Shown here: positions 22,457 through 25,074 of the stretch, in pieces
Position numbering within the stretch: the first letter of the stretch is position 1
Layout of the letters: the number at the start of each line of letters is the position of its first letter
NCBI GenBank assembly: GCA_029013165.1
Contig: JAQXMV010000221.1
Location: 1 to 25,074, forward strand
Direction: 5' to 3'
DNA: 25,074 nucleotides
From: Oscillospiraceae bacterium
GTDB lineage: Bacteria > Bacillota > Clostridia > Oscillospirales > Acutalibacteraceae
Notes under the pieces: model-generated
Told to the model about the DNA's origin: nothing
The model's input: only the letters and a program-made list of their open reading frames with translations
The model's database searches: none
Program-made: the position numbers and the translations under genes

Positions 22457-24037
22457 TTATTTTGATATAATCAGATTGGTCAGCAAAGTGATGATCGCTC
22501 CCAGAATTCTCATCAGAAGAGCAATGGGATCTTTCGTCCAACTGCTTTCCTCTTTCTTTGTCTCATCGGGAACTACCTTGCCGCCAACATAATCCAAATA
22601 GCGCGGGAATTTCTCAAGCACATCGGTGGTCAGCTCTCCGTCACAGCTGAAGAAAGCTCTGGAAATCACATCAAATTCACCTGGGAAACCGTCATGGGCA
22701 ATGTTCTTGATAAACCATGTGGTTTCAGGGAAAAGACAGGTGGAAGCGTCCACGGTCTTATCGGGAGAAATATACTTCTCCGTGCCCTTTGCCTTGGCGG
22801 CCTGGAGATATTCCTTGCTGAAGCCGACGCCGACCTCGGCGCCCGTAGCGCCGAAAGACAGCTCCGTAACCGTACCTCTGACATCACCGGTGATCTCACT
22901 ATCCGGGAACATGGGCACCGACGGCTTGCCGTACTTGGCAAAAACAGCGGAATGATGCCCCTGTCTGTCCAGCTCCAGAAGAATGTCTTTATAAAGGGGT
23001 CTGCCGGTTTCCGGATTGGTGTCGCCCAAAAGGGCATGGTAGGCGTCAGCCTTGGCAATCAGGCCGGCATATTCCTCTTTCAGCTCCGGCGTATTAAAAA
23101 CCGTAGCGATCGCCTTGTCATAATATTTGTCGCTGACCATGCTCCAATAAGAGGGATAAGCGCCGTATGTACTAAGAGCAAGTCTCGGGATAAGCTCCTC
23201 GGCAATATTATTGTAGATCTTGGTGACCTGCTCCGTTCCCCAGCCGAGCACCTTGGCATAGTTCATCAGAGAAACCAGACTGGCGAGCAACAGACTCATG
23301 GCGGGATCGTCAACAAGATCACTGTTTTCGAGATAGTTATTTACAAAACGGTCAATGGTATCGGGATCAAACTCGATGGCGCCGGAAAGCAGAGAACCGA
23401 GGGTGATATAACCGCCGAGACCCGGTGTATTAAAGACCAGATGTCCCAGTCTGAAAGGATGATCGTAATCCCCTCTCATGCTCTTTGCCACATAGGCCAT
23501 GACGAAGTTGGTACCCATGCAGCGACCGTGGAAATTGACCTTATCCTTACCCGTGGCGGCCAGCACGCGCTCCACATAGACCTCCAGCTCATCGGCGATG
23601 ACCATAGGAGAAAGGCGCCAATCATAAAAGAACATATAATAACCGCTTCCGTTTTTCTGAATCGGAGCCGTTTTATAGTCCCAGGGAATATGAGAGCCGT
23701 CAGAAGCCTCGCCGTTTTTATCCAAACAATATTCTTCATAGATCGGCGCAACCGCATTGACAAAAGAGTCGATATAGTCGCTATAATCGCCGGTGATGAG
23801 GGCCTTGCCCAGTTCCTCGAGGACAGGGCCGACGCCCTCCTTAAAGGTTTCGCTTCTATCAATAGCGCCGGGATCTTTGGCAACGGTTCCGTCAGCTTTG
23901 ATAATGGGTTGGTTTCTCCTTCCGGCAAGATAAATGACCGGTAGCTCCTCGGCCGAAGCCGCCGCTGCCGAGGCCGCCGGCATCATAACGGCCATGAGCA
24001 TCACCATGCTCAGGAGAAGTGCCAAAAACTTTTTCAT
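22457..24037 (-). CDS. Secreted alpha/beta hydrolase-like protein with Cys nucleophile elbow
   Basis: A 526-residue exported protein. A signal peptide covers 1-29 (FLALLLSMVMLMAVMMPAASA). The core resembles LCAT/lipase-like alpha/beta hydrolases: YMFFYDWRLSP (134-144), then KVNFHGRCMGTNFVMAYV (166-183). The elbow reads G171-R-C173-M-G175, so Cys replaces the usual Ser of GxSxG; the codon is TGC. His448 (IAHDGF) is a candidate catalytic base. A long helical lid-like region lies between. Residues 500-526 (WTKDPIALLMRILGAI, then ITLLTNLIISK) form an amphipathic helix at the C-terminus. ATG 24037 has AGGAGG 9 bases upstream and a fully consensus promoter. It could be a Cys-dependent esterase, a transferase, or an inactive binding protein. 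The substrate is unknown. Confidence 0.8.
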   Translation of the reverse strand: MKKFLALLLSMVMLMAVMMPAASAAAASAEELPVIYLAGRRNQPIIKADGTVAKDPGAIDRSETFKEGVGPVLEELGKALITGDYSDYIDSFVNAVAPIYEEYCLDKNGEASDGSHIPWDYKTAPIQKNGSGYYMFFYDWRLSPMVIADELEVYVERVLAATGKDKVNFHGRCMGTNFVMAYVAKSMRGDYDHPFRLGHLVFNTPGLGGYITLGSLLSGAIEFDPDTIDRFVNNYLENSDLVDDPAMSLLLASLVSLMNYAKVLGWGTEQVTKIYNNIAEELIPRLALSTYGAYPSYWSMVSDKYYDKAIATVFNTPELKEEYAGLIAKADAYHALLGDTNPETGRPLYKDILLELDRQGHHSAVFAKYGKPSVPMFPDSEITGDVRGTVTELSFGATGAEVGVGFSKEYLQAAKAKGTEKYISPDKTVDASTCLFPETTWFIKNIAHDGFPGEFDVISRAFFSCDGELTTDVLEKFPRYLDYVGGKVVPDETKKEESSWTKDPIALLMRILGAIITLLTNLIISK

Positions 24038-24117
24038 GATACATTTCCTCCTATAAGATGATTCCTGAATGTGTCAACTTTTGATTCTTTTGAAACATTC
24101 TGTTACAATTATATTAA

Positions 24118-24146
24118 ATTATAGCACTGTACACTTTATCTGTCAA
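24118..24146 (-). promoter_or_regulatory. Consensus sigma-A promoter of the hydrolase gene
   Basis: Perfect TTGACA (24141-24146) and TATAAT (24118-24123) have a 17-base spacer on the minus strand. It has the same layout as the three microprotein promoters. The leader is about 75 nt. Confidence 0.9.
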
Positions 24147-24150
24147 CTTC

Positions 24151-24181
24151 AGCCGATGTTTTTCTTGCGAAAACGCCGGCT
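24151..24181 (-). terminator. Possible terminator of the EEP-family gene
   Basis: AGCCG (24151-24155) pairs with CGGCT (24177-24181), and inside it GTTTT pairs with AAAAC. No T-run follows on the minus strand, and the hairpin abuts the hydrolase -35. A 14-base palindrome TTAATAATTATTAA lies nearer the stop (24191-24204). Confidence 0.35.
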
Positions 24182-24210
24182 GAAAGCGGATTAATAATTA
24201 TTAATGTACA

Positions 24211-25074
24211 TTACAGGTGCAAATCTACGCACAGTCCCGCGTGATCGGAAAGATACATTCCCTCGATTTTTTCGTCGATGATTTTATAGGTATCGACTCG
24301 GATTCCGCTGCTGACAAAAACAAAGTCGATGGGCTTTGTCTCCAGCGGGTTTCTTCCGTAATTCAGGTAAGTGGCGCCGTCGTCGGAGTTTTCCGCCAGG
24401 AACTTGCTGTCGGAAAGAGTCAGACACATTTCCTCATAGGCGTCGGCGTTCTGCTTGGTATTGAAATCACCCGTACACACCAAGGGCAGGCCGCCGCTTG
24501 TCAGCTCCTTGATTTTTTCCGTCAGCACCTGAACCTGCTTGACGCGGACGGATTCCAAAATATGATCAAGATGGGTATTGATATGGACATAGCTTTCGCC
24601 GGTCTGTCTGTTTTCCAGCACCGCCCATGTGGCGATTCTCGGGCAGAAAGACAAGGTATACTTGGAGGCGAATTTCTCCGGGGTATCGCTGAGCCAGATC
24701 GTACCGCTGTCGGTCAGATCATATTTGTCCTTGCGATAAAATACGGCGCTGGCTTCGGAATTTTTCGAGCCGTCACGCATCTGACTGACGCAGGCATACT
24801 TGTCACCCAGACCCTCATCGAGAAGATCCAGCCAGGACTGCTTGGCCTCCTGCACACCGAAAGAATCCGGCTCATACTGTTCGAGAGCTGAGATGATCAG
24901 CTGTGATCTTCCCTTGACCGAGCCGTAAACATCATCGGCGCACCGCAGATTGAAAGAGACGATCCGGACGGTCTCCGGCTGTTTTTCGGGTATGTTGTCA
25001 ATTTCCATACTGCCCGGCGTCCATGCCCCTAAGGTCATAAGCAGTGACAGCATGAAAGCCGCAAACTGTGTTAG
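24211..25074 (-). CDS. Endonuclease/exonuclease/phosphatase-family protein (5' end cut)
   Basis: The visible part is 287 residues, and the frame runs open to the window edge (LTQFAAFMLSLLMTLGAWTPG), which looks like the rest of a signal peptide or membrane segment; the true start is outside. The EEP catalytic set is complete: SFNLR (metal and active site), GVQEAK (Glu), HINTHLDH (His/Asp), TGDFNTKQN (Asp/Asn), PIDFVFVSS and YLSDHAGL (Asp/His). Related proteins cleave phosphodiesters in nucleic acids, sphingomyelin or phosphoinositides; the short, secreted or membrane-tethered form here is often a phosphodiesterase of unknown substrate. It is followed by a weak hairpin and then the hydrolase promoter, so it is not in one operon with the hydrolase. 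An internal ATG at 25053 is possible but would leave a shortened hydrophobic N-terminus. Confidence 0.87.
   Translation of the reverse strand, partial: LTQFAAFMLSLLMTLGAWTPGSMEIDNIPEKQPETVRIVSFNLRCADDVYGSVKGRSQLIISALEQYEPDSFGVQEAKQSWLDLLDEGLGDKYACVSQMRDGSKNSEASAVFYRKDKYDLTDSGTIWLSDTPEKFASKYTLSFCPRIATWAVLENRQTGESYVHINTHLDHILESVRVKQVQVLTEKIKELTSGGLPLVCTGDFNTKQNADAYEEMCLTLSDSKFLAENSDDGATYLNYGRNPLETKPIDFVFVSSGIRVDTYKIIDEKIEGMYLSDHAGLCVDLHL

Noticed and set aside
22356..22458. Short hydrophobic plus-strand frame starting MLFFLFSLLLLVV
   Set aside because: It has no ribosome site and lies across two terminators, so its T-rich composition explains the hydrophobic reading.
1..25074. CRISPR arrays, tRNA or rRNA genes, insertion sequences
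   Set aside because: No regular spaced repeat, no cloverleaf or rRNA signature and no transposase was seen on reading both strands.

Overview
The window looks like chromosomal DNA of a low-to-mid GC Gram-positive bacterium, most likely a gut-type clostridium near the Ruminococcaceae/Oscillospiraceae. The reasons are strong GGAGG ribosome sites, several GTG/TTG starts, secreted proteins with Gram-positive signal peptides, fibronectin III, InlB-like and CotH domains, and a clostridial three-gene glycerol-3-phosphate-type oxidoreductase operon. The taxonomy is inferred from gene content only.

Layout. Positions 1-225 are non-coding and hairpin-rich. A sugar O-acetyltransferase (226-843, +) converges on the transcription-repair coupling factor mfd (921-4397, -) across a shared terminator. 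Positions 4557-5402 hold three tiny minus-strand genes (26-42 codons). Each has its own TTGACA-17-TATAAT promoter, a GGAGG site and a hairpin terminator. They encode amphipathic helical peptides; the first and third are clear paralogues. This is the most unusual part of the window. Positions 5673-11672 (+) hold eight tightly packed phage head genes: small and large terminase, portal, protease, HK97-type capsid, two head-completion or connector proteins, and a tail-terminator-like protein. No tail, lysis, integrase or replication gene follows in the window.

The second half is mostly minus strand. It holds a secreted CotH-kinase protein with a Cys/His-rich amphipathic tail (11738-13810), then an operon of a GlpA-like FAD dehydrogenase with a BFD-type Fe-S tail, a second FAD/NAD oxidoreductase and a DUF1667 protein (17069 down to 13990) behind a structured leader. 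Next come a 1130-residue secreted protein with five FN3 repeats, a divergent (+) XRE regulator with a TPR-like C-terminus, a secreted alpha/beta hydrolase with Cys in the nucleophile elbow and an amphipathic C-terminal helix, and a partial endonuclease/exonuclease/phosphatase-family protein cut by the window edge.

How the parts may relate. The oxidoreductase operon probably passes electrons from glycerol 3-phosphate or a similar substrate to quinone or another carrier. The head genes make a self-contained capsid and packaging module. The free microproteins resemble the terminal helix of the CotH protein (shared pattern IV-x-FF-x-K) and, in general character, that of the hydrolase. This suggests one kind of surface- or membrane-active helix used both free and as a protein tail. 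That link is inference from reading the sequence and was not tested by a search.
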